This document shows positions 13,708-20,492 of a DNA stretch of 20,492 nt, piece by piece. A program made the translations under genes and the position numbers. The DNA comes from DATAFT01 sp035544635. Lineage in GTDB: Bacteria > Acidobacteriota > Thermoanaerobaculia > Multivoradales > Multivoraceae. Positions within the stretch are counted from its first letter, which is position 1, and each line of letters starts with the position of its first letter. Location of the stretch: the NCBI GenBank assembly GCA_035544635.1, contig DATKDQ010000231.1:1-20492 (forward strand), written 5' to 3'. Below the pieces are notes generated by a model. The model did no database searches. It had not been told where the DNA came from and saw nothing but the letters and a program-made list of their open reading frames with translations.

Positions 13708-13787
13708 ACATCTCCTAGTCCCACCGGTTCCCTGCCGTTCCGGTCTCGCTTCCGAGGCGGGCTCGGGCGGAGCACCGAGCGGCAAGA

Positions 13788-13796
13788 GGGGGGGGG
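13788..13796 (+). promoter_or_regulatory. G9 tract serving as the rny ribosome binding site
   Basis: AAGA followed by nine consecutive G residues lies 6 nt before the TTG at 13803. It is the only Shine-Dalgarno-like sequence there and supports that start. Homopolymer runs of this length are prone to slippage. Confidence 0.6.
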
Positions 13797-13802
13797 ACAG
13801 TC

Positions 13803-15368
13803 TTGAGCACACCGTATGTCCTGGGGGCGGCGATCGTGGTGGCCGCGATTGCAGCCCCCTTCGTCTGGCTGGTATTCGTCCGCCGCATCGCCCGGCACTC
13901 GCTCGCGCGCAGCGAGCGGGAAGCGGCGCGCATCATCGAGGACGCCGAGCGCCAGGTGGCGGCCAAGCTGCGGGAGAGCGATCTGGCGGCGAAGGAGAAG
14001 CTGCTCCAGGCTCGCAGCGAGTTCGAGAAGGTCGCGTCCAAGCAGCGCGCGGATCTCGACAAGCAGGAGCGGCGGATCGCCCAGCTCGACGACGAGCTCA
14101 CGCGCCAGCGCTCGACGCTCGATCGGCGCGAGGTCGAGCTGCGCAAGCTCGAGGCCGACCTCGGCCAGGGCGAAGAGCGGTTGGGCCGCGAGCGCGCGGA
14201 GCTCTCCGAGCTCCTGCGCCTGGAGCGCGAGCGGCTCGAGCAGGTCGGCGGCCTCACGGCGCAACAGGCCAAGGACGAGCTGATCCGGGTCATGGAGCGC
14301 GACGCCCGGGTCGACGCGGCGCGCCTGCTGAAACGCATCGAGGACGAGGCGCGCGAGCACGCGCACCGCGAAGCGCAGCGGATCGTGGCGATGGCGATCG
14401 AGCGCTCCGCCTCGGACTACGTCTCCGAGACCACCGTATCGGTGGTGATGCTCCCGTCCGACGAGATGAAGGGCCGCATCATCGGGCGCGAGGGCCGCAA
14501 CATCCGCGCGCTCGAGATGGCGACCGGCGTCGACCTCATCGTGGACGACACGCCCGAGGCGGTGATCCTGTCCGGTTTCGATCCTTTCCGCCGCGAGATC
14601 GCGCGGATCGCTCTCGATCGGCTCATTGCCGATGGACGCATCCACCCGGCGCGCATCGAGTCGGTAGTGGAGAAGGTGAAGGAGGAGCTCGACACCACCA
14701 TCCAGCAGGAGGGCGAGGCTGCGCTCCTCGAGCTCAACCTCGCGAACCTGCACCCTGACCTGATCAAGCTACTCGGACGCCTGCGCTACCGCACCTCCTA
14801 CGGCCAGAACGTCCTACACCACTCGAAGGAGGTGGCGTTTTTGGCCGGAGTGATGGCGGCCGAGCTCAAGGTCAACGTGCACGTGGCGAAGCGCGCTGGG
14901 CTACTCCACGACGTCGGAAAGGCCATCGATCGGGAGATGGACGGGACGCACCTGGAGATCGGCATCGACCTCCTGCGCAAGTATGGAGAGAGCGAGGAGG
15001 TGGTGCACGCCATGGCCTGCCACCACGGCGACTACGACCCGGAGACGGTCGAGGCGGTACTGGTCACCGCCGCCGACGCGCTGTCCGCGGCGCGGCCCGG
15101 CGCGCGCCGCGAGATCCTGGAGACCTACGTCAAGCGCCTGAAGCAGCTCGAGGAGATCGCGGCGAGCTTCAAGGGCGTCCAGAAGACCTTCGCCATCCAG
15201 GCGGGCAGGGAGATCCGCATCATCGTCGACGCGGAGAAGCTCTCCGACGAGGAGTCGATCTGGCTGTCGCGCGACATTGCGCGTCGGCTGGAGGCCGAGC
15301 TCACCTATCCCGGGCAGATCAAGGTCACCGTCATCCGCGAGACCCGCGCGGTCGAGTTCGCCCGGTGA
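13803..15368 (+). CDS. rny: Ribonuclease Y
   Basis: This membrane-anchored endoribonuclease initiates mRNA decay. The 521 residues show, in order: one N-terminal transmembrane helix (about 5-26, followed by RRIARHS); a long charged coiled coil (about 33-200); a KH RNA-binding domain with GRIIGREGRNIRALE (224-238); and an HD phosphohydrolase domain with LLHDVGKA (His369, Asp370) and ACHHGDYDPETVEAVLVTAAD. Length and order match the family exactly. TTG at 13803 is chosen because it follows the G-rich ribosome binding site and places the membrane helix at the N-terminus. The stop shares GTGA with ymdB, a common partner of rny. Confidence 0.97.
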   Translation: MSTPYVLGAAIVVAAIAAPFVWLVFVRRIARHSLARSEREAARIIEDAERQVAAKLRESDLAAKEKLLQARSEFEKVASKQRADLDKQERRIAQLDDELTRQRSTLDRREVELRKLEADLGQGEERLGRERAELSELLRLERERLEQVGGLTAQQAKDELIRVMERDARVDAARLLKRIEDEAREHAHREAQRIVAMAIERSASDYVSETTVSVVMLPSDEMKGRIIGREGRNIRALEMATGVDLIVDDTPEAVILSGFDPFRREIARIALDRLIADGRIHPARIESVVEKVKEELDTTIQQEGEAALLELNLANLHPDLIKLLGRLRYRTSYGQNVLHHSKEVAFLAGVMAAELKVNVHVAKRAGLLHDVGKAIDREMDGTHLEIGIDLLRKYGESEEVVHAMACHHGDYDPETVEAVLVTAADALSAARPGARREILETYVKRLKQLEEIAASFKGVQKTFAIQAGREIRIIVDAEKLSDEESIWLSRDIARRLEAELTYPGQIKVTVIRETRAVEFAR

Positions 15369-16147
15369 GACTGCTCTTCGTCGGCGACGTGATCGGCAAG
15401 CCCGGCCGACAGGCGGTGGCTCGGCTCCTGCCCGAGCTGGTCGACCGCCGCCGCATCGACTACACCGTGGTGAACATCGAAAACGCGGCGGGCGGATTCG
15501 GCATCACGCCCGAGGTGCTGGAGGAGCTGTCGGACCTTCCGGTCGACTGCTTCACCAGCGGCAACCACATATGGGACAAGAAGGCGGGCCTGCCGCTGCT
15601 CGACGAGCGCGCCAACCTGCTGCGCCCGGCGAACTACCCGAGCGCCAACCCGGGCCGGGGGGTTCACGTCGGCGAGACGCCGGCCGGGATCCCGGTCGCG
15701 ACGCTCAATCTCGAAGGGCAGGTCTTCATGTCGCCGCTCGACTCGCCATTCGACGCCGCCGACGTCCTGCTCCAGGAGCTCGACGGCCGGGTGAAGGTGA
15801 TCCTGGTCGACTTCCATGCCGAGGCCACCAGCGAGAAGCAGGCGATGGGGTTCCATCTCGACGGCCGGGTGTCCGCCGTCGTGGGCACCCACACCCACGT
15901 TCCCACCGCCGATGCGCGCATTCTCGCCGGCGGCACCGCGTTCATCACCGATGTGGGCATGACCGGGCCGTACGACTCGATCATCGGGTTCCGCAGCGAC
16001 AAGGTGCTGCGGCGCTTCCGGCTGCGGACGCCGTCGCCGTTCGAGGTGGCGAAGGACGACGTCCGCCTCGCCGCGGCGCTCTTGGAGATCGATCCCAAGA
16101 ACGGCAAGGCGCAGTCGATCGAGCCTCTGCTCTTGCCGGTGGCGTGA
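15365..16147 (+). CDS. ymdB: YmdB-type metallophosphoesterase
   Basis: This dimetal phosphoesterase family (TIGR00282) includes B. subtilis YmdB, which hydrolyses 2',3'-cyclic nucleotide monophosphates and influences biofilm formation. The 260 residues carry all metal-site motifs: FVGDVIG (Asp8), NIENAAGGFG (Glu39, Asn40), SGNHIWDK (Asn67, His68), DFHAEATSEK (His151) and GTHTHVPTAD (His176, His178). The GTG start overlaps the rny stop by 4 nt. RNase products are a natural source of cyclic nucleotides, so coupling to rny is meaningful, though the substrate in this organism is inferred. Confidence 0.94.
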   Translation: MRLLFVGDVIGKPGRQAVARLLPELVDRRRIDYTVVNIENAAGGFGITPEVLEELSDLPVDCFTSGNHIWDKKAGLPLLDERANLLRPANYPSANPGRGVHVGETPAGIPVATLNLEGQVFMSPLDSPFDAADVLLQELDGRVKVILVDFHAEATSEKQAMGFHLDGRVSAVVGTHTHVPTADARILAGGTAFITDVGMTGPYDSIIGFRSDKVLRRFRLRTPSPFEVAKDDVRLAAALLEIDPKNGKAQSIEPLLLPVA

Positions 16148-16227
16148 CGTGACGACTCTCGCCCTCTACGTCACCGCCTCGCTGCGATCGGCTCCGCCGC
16201 CACTCTGCACCGCTGCGTCACTGCCGT

Positions 16228-16233
16228 GATACT
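16228..16233 (+). promoter_or_regulatory. Weak candidate -10 upstream of the Trm112-like gene
   Basis: GATACT matches four of six -10 consensus bases. The -35 position (CTGCAC, 17-nt spacer) is poor. The 113-bp gap after ymdB is the only space for a separate promoter; otherwise the downstream gene is read through from rny-ymdB. Confidence 0.25.
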
Positions 16234-16260
16234 CTCGGTCTCCATCCAGAGGACCGTCTG

Positions 16261-16524
16261 ATGGCCGTCGATCCCGAGCTGCTCGCCATCCTGGTCTGCC
16301 CCAAGACGAAAGGTTCGCTCGAGCTGGTCAAGCTCCCGCCGGAGTGGCGCGAGAAGCTGGTGCAGAAGTACCGCGAGCACTTCCACGACGAGGAGCCGGT
16401 GGTCGAAGAGGGCCTCTACTGCGCCGAGTCGCAGCTCGTCTACCCCATCGTCTCCGACATCCCGATCATGCTGGTCGAGGAAGCGCTGCCCGCGTCCTCG
16501 GTAGGCGTGGGCGGTGCTCCATGA
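16261..16524 (+). CDS. Trm112/YcaR-family small protein
   Basis: This 87-residue protein begins DPELLAILVCPKTKGSLEL and ends its domain with LYCAESQLVYPIVSDIPIML, the two signature ends of the Trm112-like (UPF0434) family. In eukaryotes and archaea Trm112 activates methyltransferases; the bacterial proteins are poorly characterised. Only one cysteine is present at each end (Cys13 and Cys54), so a full four-cysteine zinc site is not visible. A charged helical insert of about 30 residues (WREKLVQKYREHFHDEEP) separates the halves, making it longer than the ~60-residue YcaR. AGAGGA lies 7 nt before the ATG. Confidence 0.88.
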   Translation: MAVDPELLAILVCPKTKGSLELVKLPPEWREKLVQKYREHFHDEEPVVEEGLYCAESQLVYPIVSDIPIMLVEEALPASSVGVGGAP

Positions 16525-16565
16525 CGTACCAGCGCCGGGGCGGTCTCGGGGCGAGGCTCCGGTAG
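16521..16565 (+). CDS. Possible 14-codon leader ORF before the ligase gene
   Basis: An ATG sharing ATGA with the Trm112-like stop opens a 14-codon frame (MTYQRRGGLGARLR) that ends at a TAG. It is in the same frame as the ligase gene starting 24 nt later. It may be a coupling peptide, the old N-terminus of the ligase cut by a stop, or chance. The arginine-rich composition is not distinctive. Confidence 0.25.
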   Translation: MTYQRRGGLGARLR

Positions 16566-16588
16566 CTCCGCCTCCCGGGCGGCGGAGC
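16565..16588 (+). promoter_or_regulatory. Hairpin at the ligase start codon
   Basis: GCTCCGCC (16565-16572) and GGCGGAGC (16581-16588) form a perfect 8-bp stem ending 1 nt before the ATG. An alternative fold pairs the same right arm with GGCTCCG just upstream. The only Shine-Dalgarno-like bases (GGCGGAG) lie inside the stem and are too close to the ATG, so initiation should depend on unfolding, for example by ribosomes ending nearby. Confidence 0.45.
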
Positions 16589-16589
16589 C

Positions 16590-17792
16590 ATGGCCTGGTC
16601 GCATAGAGCCCGCGGAGCGCCGGCTCCCCCCGCCCGCGACGTCGCGTTCTGGGGCTTCGCGCTCAACCTGTGGGCGATCTGGGCGCTCGCGCTCTCCAAC
16701 GTGTTCATGGGCGTCTCGGCGCTCGCGGTGCTCGCCGCGCGCTGGCGCGGGGAGCGCACGCCGGCGCTCCTGGTCCCGGCGCGGCTGCTGCGACCGCTCA
16801 CTGTCTTCGTGCTCGTCTTTCTAGCTTCCGTCGCGTTCTCGTACGAGCCGTTGACCAGCCTCGTCAGGTTGAAGGATCTGCTTTCCTTCCTGCCGCTCCT
16901 GCTCGCTCTCGCCGTCGTGCGCGACGAGCCCCGCGCCCGGCTGGTGGTGCGCGGTCTGCTGATCATGGGCGCGCTGGTCGCCGCGCTCGGCCTGGCGCAG
17001 GTCGCCATCGGCGCTGCCGGGGTCGAGGTGGCACGGCGGATCCCCGGCCCCTTCTCCCACTACCAGACCTTTGCCGGCGTGCTGCTCTTGTGCGCCGCGC
17101 TGGCCCTGGCGCGACTGGTGTGCGGACCGGCGTGGCGAATGCCGGGGACGCTCGCGGGGGCGGCGGTGGTCGCCGCCGCCCTGTCGCTCAATCTCACCCG
17201 TGGCTCCTGGGTCGCGCTCGGCGCGGCGGCTCTGTTTCTGCTCGCGGTCCGCCGCCCCCGCCACCTGCTCTGGGTGGCGCCGGCCGCGATCGTGCTCGCC
17301 GTGCTCCTACCGGCGGCGGTGCGCGATCGCGCGGTCTCGATTCTCGACCTGCGCGACGAGTCGAATTACGACCGGCTCTGCATGCTGGACGCCGGGCTGC
17401 GCATGGTCGCCGAGCGTCCCCTGCTCGGTCTCGGGCCCGGCGTGGTCAAGACCCGCTACCCGCTCTATCGCCATCCCACCGCTCCGCGCGATCGCCGTCC
17501 GCACCTGCACAACTCCTATCTGCAGCTCGCGGCCGAGCACGGCCTGTTGGCGCTGGCCGCGTTCGTCGGCATCCTGGGCGCGAGCTTCACTCACACGCTG
17601 CGCAACTATCGACGCGAAGGTGCCGCCGCGGGGCCGCGCGCCGACCTGCACCTGGGCGTCGCCGCCGCGCTGGTGGCGTATACTCTGGCCGCGTTCTTCG
17701 AAGACAACTGGGCCGACACCGAGGTCCAGAAAATAGCGCTCTTCGTCATCGCTCTTCCTTTCTGTCTCGACTCCTCTTCGGGTGACGCGTGA
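16590..17792 (+). CDS. O-antigen ligase/polymerase family membrane protein (Wzy_C)
   Basis: This 400-residue polytopic membrane protein has about ten hydrophobic segments. It carries the family's periplasmic signature: SLNLTRGSWVALG (199-211), then a soluble stretch containing ERPLLGLGPGVVK and HLHNSYLQLAAEHG (305-318). Family members either transfer O-antigen onto lipid A core (WaaL) or polymerise surface polysaccharide (Wzy); the sequence does not separate these roles. No glycosyltransferase cluster lies nearby. An in-frame TAG at 16563-16565 fixes 16590 as the first ATG. The stop overlaps the ispA GTG (GTGA), so it is coupled to a prenyl synthase gene; a link through polyprenyl carriers is conceivable but unproven. 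Confidence 0.88.
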   Translation: MAWSHRARGAPAPPARDVAFWGFALNLWAIWALALSNVFMGVSALAVLAARWRGERTPALLVPARLLRPLTVFVLVFLASVAFSYEPLTSLVRLKDLLSFLPLLLALAVVRDEPRARLVVRGLLIMGALVAALGLAQVAIGAAGVEVARRIPGPFSHYQTFAGVLLLCAALALARLVCGPAWRMPGTLAGAAVVAAALSLNLTRGSWVALGAAALFLLAVRRPRHLLWVAPAAIVLAVLLPAAVRDRAVSILDLRDESNYDRLCMLDAGLRMVAERPLLGLGPGVVKTRYPLYRHPTAPRDRRPHLHNSYLQLAAEHGLLALAAFVGILGASFTHTLRNYRREGAAAGPRADLHLGVAAALVAYTLAAFFEDNWADTEVQKIALFVIALPFCLDSSSGDA

Positions 17793-18682
17793 CCGGCTTC
17801 CCCGCGTACCTCGCCGATCTGTGTCCTGCGGTGGAGCGCACGCTCGAACGCCTGCTGCCCGCGGCGAATCTCGAGCCGGTTCGTCTCCACAGCGCGATGC
17901 GCTACAGCATCTTCGCCGGCGGCAAGCGGGTGCGCCCGGCGCTGGTGGTGCTCGCCGGCGAGATCCACGGCGCGCCGCGCGAGAGCCTGCTGGGGCCGGC
18001 GGCCGCGATGGAGCTGATCCACACCTTCAGCCTGGTGCACGACGATCTGCCGGCTCTCGACGACGACGACCTTCGACGCGGGCGCCCCACCGTCCATCGC
18101 CAGTTCGACGAGGCGCTCGCCATCCTCGCCGGCGACGCGCTGCTCAACCATGCGCTGGCCTGCCTCGCCCGCGAGCCCCTGAGCGCGCCCGGCGAGGTGC
18201 GCGCTCGGGCGGTGGTGATCACCGGCGAAGCGGTCGGCAGTCTGGGCATGATCGGTGGCCAGGTCGCGGATCTCGAAGCGGAGCACCGTTGGCCCGACCA
18301 TCCGGAGCAGGCCCTGGAGAGCATCCATCGCCGCAAGACGGGAAGCCTTCTGGTCGCGAGCCTGCTCCTGGGCGGGATCCACGCGGACGCCGGGGAAGGG
18401 GAGCTCGATCTGCTCCGCCGGCTCGGCGAGGCGCTCGGCCTGCTGTTTCAGATCGGCGACGATCTGCTCGACGTCGAGGGCTCCGCCGCGACGCTCGGCA
18501 AGGCCGCTGGCAAGGACGCCGCGGCGCGCAAGCTGACCTACCCCGGCCTCTACGGAGTCGAGGAGAGCCGCCGTCGGCTGGACCTCGTGGCCGAAGAAGC
18601 TCGCGAGCTGGCGGCGGCGCTGCCGCGCAGCCAGGACACCGTTCGCTCGCTCATCCGCTACCTCGGAGAGCGGGAGAGTTGA
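17789..18682 (+). CDS. ispA: Polyprenyl (farnesyl/geranylgeranyl) diphosphate synthase
   Basis: This enzyme condenses isopentenyl diphosphate with allylic diphosphates to make C15-C20 chains for quinones and undecaprenyl carriers. The 297 residues contain the basic FAGGKRVRP motif (42-50). The first aspartate-rich motif is HDDLPALDDDDLRRG (84-98), with the two-residue-longer spacing typical of bacterial IspA. GGQVADLE is present, and the second aspartate-rich motif is QIGDDLLD (221-228). Product length cannot be read securely from the sequence. The GTG start overlaps the ligase stop by 4 nt. The expected neighbour dxs is not found between this gene and tlyA. Confidence 0.95.
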   Translation: MTGFPAYLADLCPAVERTLERLLPAANLEPVRLHSAMRYSIFAGGKRVRPALVVLAGEIHGAPRESLLGPAAAMELIHTFSLVHDDLPALDDDDLRRGRPTVHRQFDEALAILAGDALLNHALACLAREPLSAPGEVRARAVVITGEAVGSLGMIGGQVADLEAEHRWPDHPEQALESIHRRKTGSLLVASLLLGGIHADAGEGELDLLRRLGEALGLLFQIGDDLLDVEGSAATLGKAAGKDAAARKLTYPGLYGVEESRRRLDLVAEEARELAAALPRSQDTVRSLIRYLGERES

Positions 18683-18696
18683 CCGCCGGGGTGGCG

Positions 18697-19452
18697 ATGG
18701 CGGCGCGCGCCAGAACGATGCGGCTGGATCTGCTCCTGGTCGAGCGCGGCCTCTACGAGAGCCGCGAGCAGGCGAGGCGCGCGGTGATGGCGGGATCGGT
18801 CGAGGTCGAGGGCCGGAGGATCGACAAGCCCGGCACGGCGGTTCCGATCGAGGCCGTCCTCCGCGTCGCCGGCCCCCGCGAGCCGTTCGTCTCCCGTGCG
18901 GGCCGCAAGCTCGCCGGTGCGCTCGACCGCTTCTCGATCGAGCCTCTAGGCCGCGTCTGCCTCGACGTCGGAGCGGGCACCGGCGGGTTCACCGACTGCC
19001 TGCTCCAGCGCGGGGCTCGGCGGGTCTACGCGCTCGACGTCGGGCGCGGTCAGCTCCACGAGTCGCTGCGCGGCGATCCGCGCGTCGTGGTGCTCGAGGG
19101 GCGCAACGCTCGCCACCTGGCGAAGGAAGAGGTGCCGGAGCCGGTCGACCTCATGACCGTGGACGTGTCGTTCATCTCGCTGCGGGTGGTGGTGCCCGCG
19201 GTTCTGCCGCTGCTCGCGCCCGGCGGTGACCTGGTGGCTCTGATCAAGCCGCAGTTCGAGGCTCCGCGCGGCTCGGTGGGGAAGGGTGGCATCCTGCGCG
19301 ACGAGGCGCTGCGCCGCGAGGTGATCGCGGAGCGCGCCCGCGACCTCGAAGCGCTGGGGCTCGAGCTCCTGGCGGTGATCGACTCTCCGCTCGCGGGAGC
19401 CGGCGGCAACCTCGAGGCGTTCGCGCATCTGCGCAGGTGGGAGCGGCCGTGA
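18697..19452 (+). CDS. tlyA: TlyA-family rRNA 2'-O-methyltransferase
   Basis: TlyA proteins methylate the ribose of 16S C1409 and/or 23S C1920, and in mycobacteria determine capreomycin sensitivity. The 251 residues comprise an N-terminal S4 RNA-binding domain (MRLDLLLVERGLYESREQAR, about 8-65) and an FtsJ-like Rossmann methyltransferase. The latter shows FVSRAGRKLAGAL, the SAM site CLDVGAGTGGFTDCLL (88-103), DVSFISLR and LIKPQFEAPRG. The frame is open far upstream inside ispA. Possible starts are TTG 18679 (overlapping the ispA stop), GTG 18691, ATG 18697 and ATG 18718. 18697 is chosen as the first ATG, with GGGGTGG just upstream, but the true start is uncertain by about 20 residues. Confidence 0.94.
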   Translation: MAARARTMRLDLLLVERGLYESREQARRAVMAGSVEVEGRRIDKPGTAVPIEAVLRVAGPREPFVSRAGRKLAGALDRFSIEPLGRVCLDVGAGTGGFTDCLLQRGARRVYALDVGRGQLHESLRGDPRVVVLEGRNARHLAKEEVPEPVDLMTVDVSFISLRVVVPAVLPLLAPGGDLVALIKPQFEAPRGSVGKGGILRDEALRREVIAERARDLEALGLELLAVIDSPLAGAGGNLEAFAHLRRWERP

Positions 19453-19523
19453 GCGCGACCGCCGCGGGTCGCCGAAGGCAGCGGCTCGCCGGGCGCCACC
19501 GTGCCGGCTTCAGCAATTCGTTG

Positions 19524-19578
19524 GTAGCGGCGGGGCTGGTCCCCGCCCGCCGGGGAAGCAGGCAGGCTGCTGCTCTAC
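19524..19578 (+). repeat. REP-like double hairpin bounded by GTAG and CTAC
   Basis: GTAG (19524-19527) is followed by GGCGGGG-CTGGT-CCCCGCC (19529-19547), then AGCAG/CTGCT (19557-19561 and 19570-19574), then CTAC (19575-19578), which is complementary to GTAG. A competing stem CCCCG/CGGGG (19541-19555) overlaps. Known REP elements mobilised by RAYT transposases have GTAG 5' of a GC-rich imperfect hairpin. Copy number in the genome is unknown, so the repeat status is inferred. It lies in the 160-172 bp gap between tlyA and nadK. Confidence 0.5.
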
Positions 19579-19624
19579 ACTCGGCCGTGCGAAGCCGGCC
19601 TGGACCTCGCGGGTGGAAGCGCTG

Positions 19625-20488
19625 GTGACGGTGAACGAAGCGACCTTCGGAACGGTGGCGATCGCCGCCAAGACGGGCAGCCGCGAGGCGATCGCCGCCT
19701 CGAGCGAGCTGTCGGAGTGGCTGCGCCGGCGCGGCATTGGCGTTGCGCTCGACGAGCGCTGCCAACGCGCGCTCGGCGGCGACTCCGAGGTCTACGACCC
19801 CGAGCTGGAGTACGGCCTGGTGGTCGTTCTCGGCGGCGACGGCACGCTGATGTCGGTGGCGCGGGCGCAGCTCCATGGCGTCCCGATCCTCGGCGTCAAC
19901 CTCGGCGGCCTCGGGTTTCTGACCGAGATCAACCGCGGCGAGCTCTACCCGTCGATGGTTGAGATCCTGGCCGGTGGCTTCACCACCGAGGCACGCTCGT
20001 TGCTCGACGTCGAGCTCGAGCGCGCGCCGCCAGCGACGCTCTCGTACAAGGCGCTCAACGATGTCGTGATCACCAAGAGCGCGTTGTCGAGGATCATCGA
20101 CCTGCGGGTGGAGGTCGACCGCCGTCTGGTCGCGCGCTACCGCTCGGACGGGCTCATCCTCTCGACCCCGACCGGCTCGACTGCGTACAACCTGTCGGCC
20201 GGCGGCCCGATCGTCTACCCCACGCTGCCGGTGATCGTGCTCACTCCGATCTGCCCGCACACCCTCACCCATCGCCCGCTGGTGGTGCCGGCGTCGAGCC
20301 TGATCGACGTGCGGCTCGAGACCTCCGACGAGGAGGTCTACCTCACCATCGACGGCCAGGAGGGGACGACGCTCGAGCCCGACGACCGCGTCCGGGTGCG
20401 CTCGAGCCAGGCCAGAGCCAACCTGGTGAGGATCAGCGGCCGCAGCTTCTACGACAGCCTGCGCTCCAAGCTGCGATGGGGGTCGTAG
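19625..20488 (+). CDS. nadK: NAD kinase
   Basis: NAD kinase phosphorylates NAD to NADP using ATP or polyphosphate. The protein shows VVLGGDGTLMSVAR (GGDG, with the catalytic Asp), GVNLGGLGFLTEI, ALNDVVITKS, the SDGLILSTPTGSTAYNLSAG signature and ICPHTLTHRPLVVP. The length of 287 residues is normal. No ATG is available; GTG at 19613, 19625 and 19631 are all possible. 19625 was chosen because GGTGGAA lies about 6 nt upstream and the conserved core (TVAIAAKTG) starts soon after; 19613 would add four residues. Next to tlyA is a frequent location for nadK in bacteria. The gene is complete, ending 4 bp before the window edge. Confidence 0.95.
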   Translation: MTVNEATFGTVAIAAKTGSREAIAASSELSEWLRRRGIGVALDERCQRALGGDSEVYDPELEYGLVVVLGGDGTLMSVARAQLHGVPILGVNLGGLGFLTEINRGELYPSMVEILAGGFTTEARSLLDVELERAPPATLSYKALNDVVITKSALSRIIDLRVEVDRRLVARYRSDGLILSTPTGSTAYNLSAGGPIVYPTLPVIVLTPICPHTLTHRPLVVPASSLIDVRLETSDEEVYLTIDGQEGTTLEPDDRVRVRSSQARANLVRISGRSFYDSLRSKLRWGS

Positions 20489-20492
20489 GGCC

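Noticed and set aside
13788..13796. G9 tract as an assembly error that breaks rny
   Set aside because: It lies in the untranslated leader, so its length does not affect the reading frame.

Overview
The window is a dense, strongly G+C-rich bacterial chromosome segment made almost entirely of housekeeping genes. An O-antigen-ligase-type membrane protein points to a Gram-negative cell envelope. The order zapA, 6S RNA, rny, ymdB recalls deltaproteobacterial-type or acidobacterial-type lineages, but the phylum cannot be fixed from the sequence alone. I found no mobile element, prophage, CRISPR array or defence system. I also see no clear new multi-gene system; the unexplained structure is in the intergenic regions.

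Layout. Positions 1-3499 (+) hold the 3' part of a large TPR protein gene, translationally coupled to proS (prolyl-tRNA synthetase with an editing domain). Two genes follow on the minus strand: a CNNM/CBS/CorC_HlyC membrane protein (3590-4960) and ilvA with a C-terminal ACT domain (5082-6353). A divergent intergenic region carries a likely sigma-70 promoter and leads into two valine tRNA genes (anticodons GAC and CAC, both with encoded CCA). From there to the right edge every gene is on the plus strand.

The translation block is thrS, rpmI (L35), rplT (L20), pheS, pheT, a small ZapB-like coiled-coil gene and zapA. It resembles the widespread thrS-infC-rpmI-rplT-pheST cluster, but infC is missing. 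The 127-bp gap where infC would sit holds two copies of a hairpin-forming repeat around a perfect 9-bp hairpin. The unusually long rpmI-rplT spacer holds two perfect 10-bp hairpins plus alternative pairing partners, which suggests an RNA switch for L20. PheT is a short form without the usual N-terminal tRNA-binding OB-fold.

After zapA, a roughly 187-nt RNA with 6S architecture lies at 13521-13707: a 12-bp closing stem, an 8-bp internal helix and a central apical hairpin. It is followed by rny (RNase Y) and ymdB, overlapping by 4 nt. The last block is a Trm112-like protein, an O-antigen ligase/polymerase family membrane protein, a short-chain prenyl diphosphate synthase (ispA), tlyA (rRNA 2'-O-methyltransferase) and nadK. 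A GTAG...CTAC-bounded double hairpin, reminiscent of REP elements, lies between tlyA and nadK. Start and stop codons repeatedly overlap (TGATG, ATGA, GTGA), so much of the plus strand probably works as coupled operons for tRNA charging, ribosome assembly, RNA turnover and isoprenoid/NADP supply.
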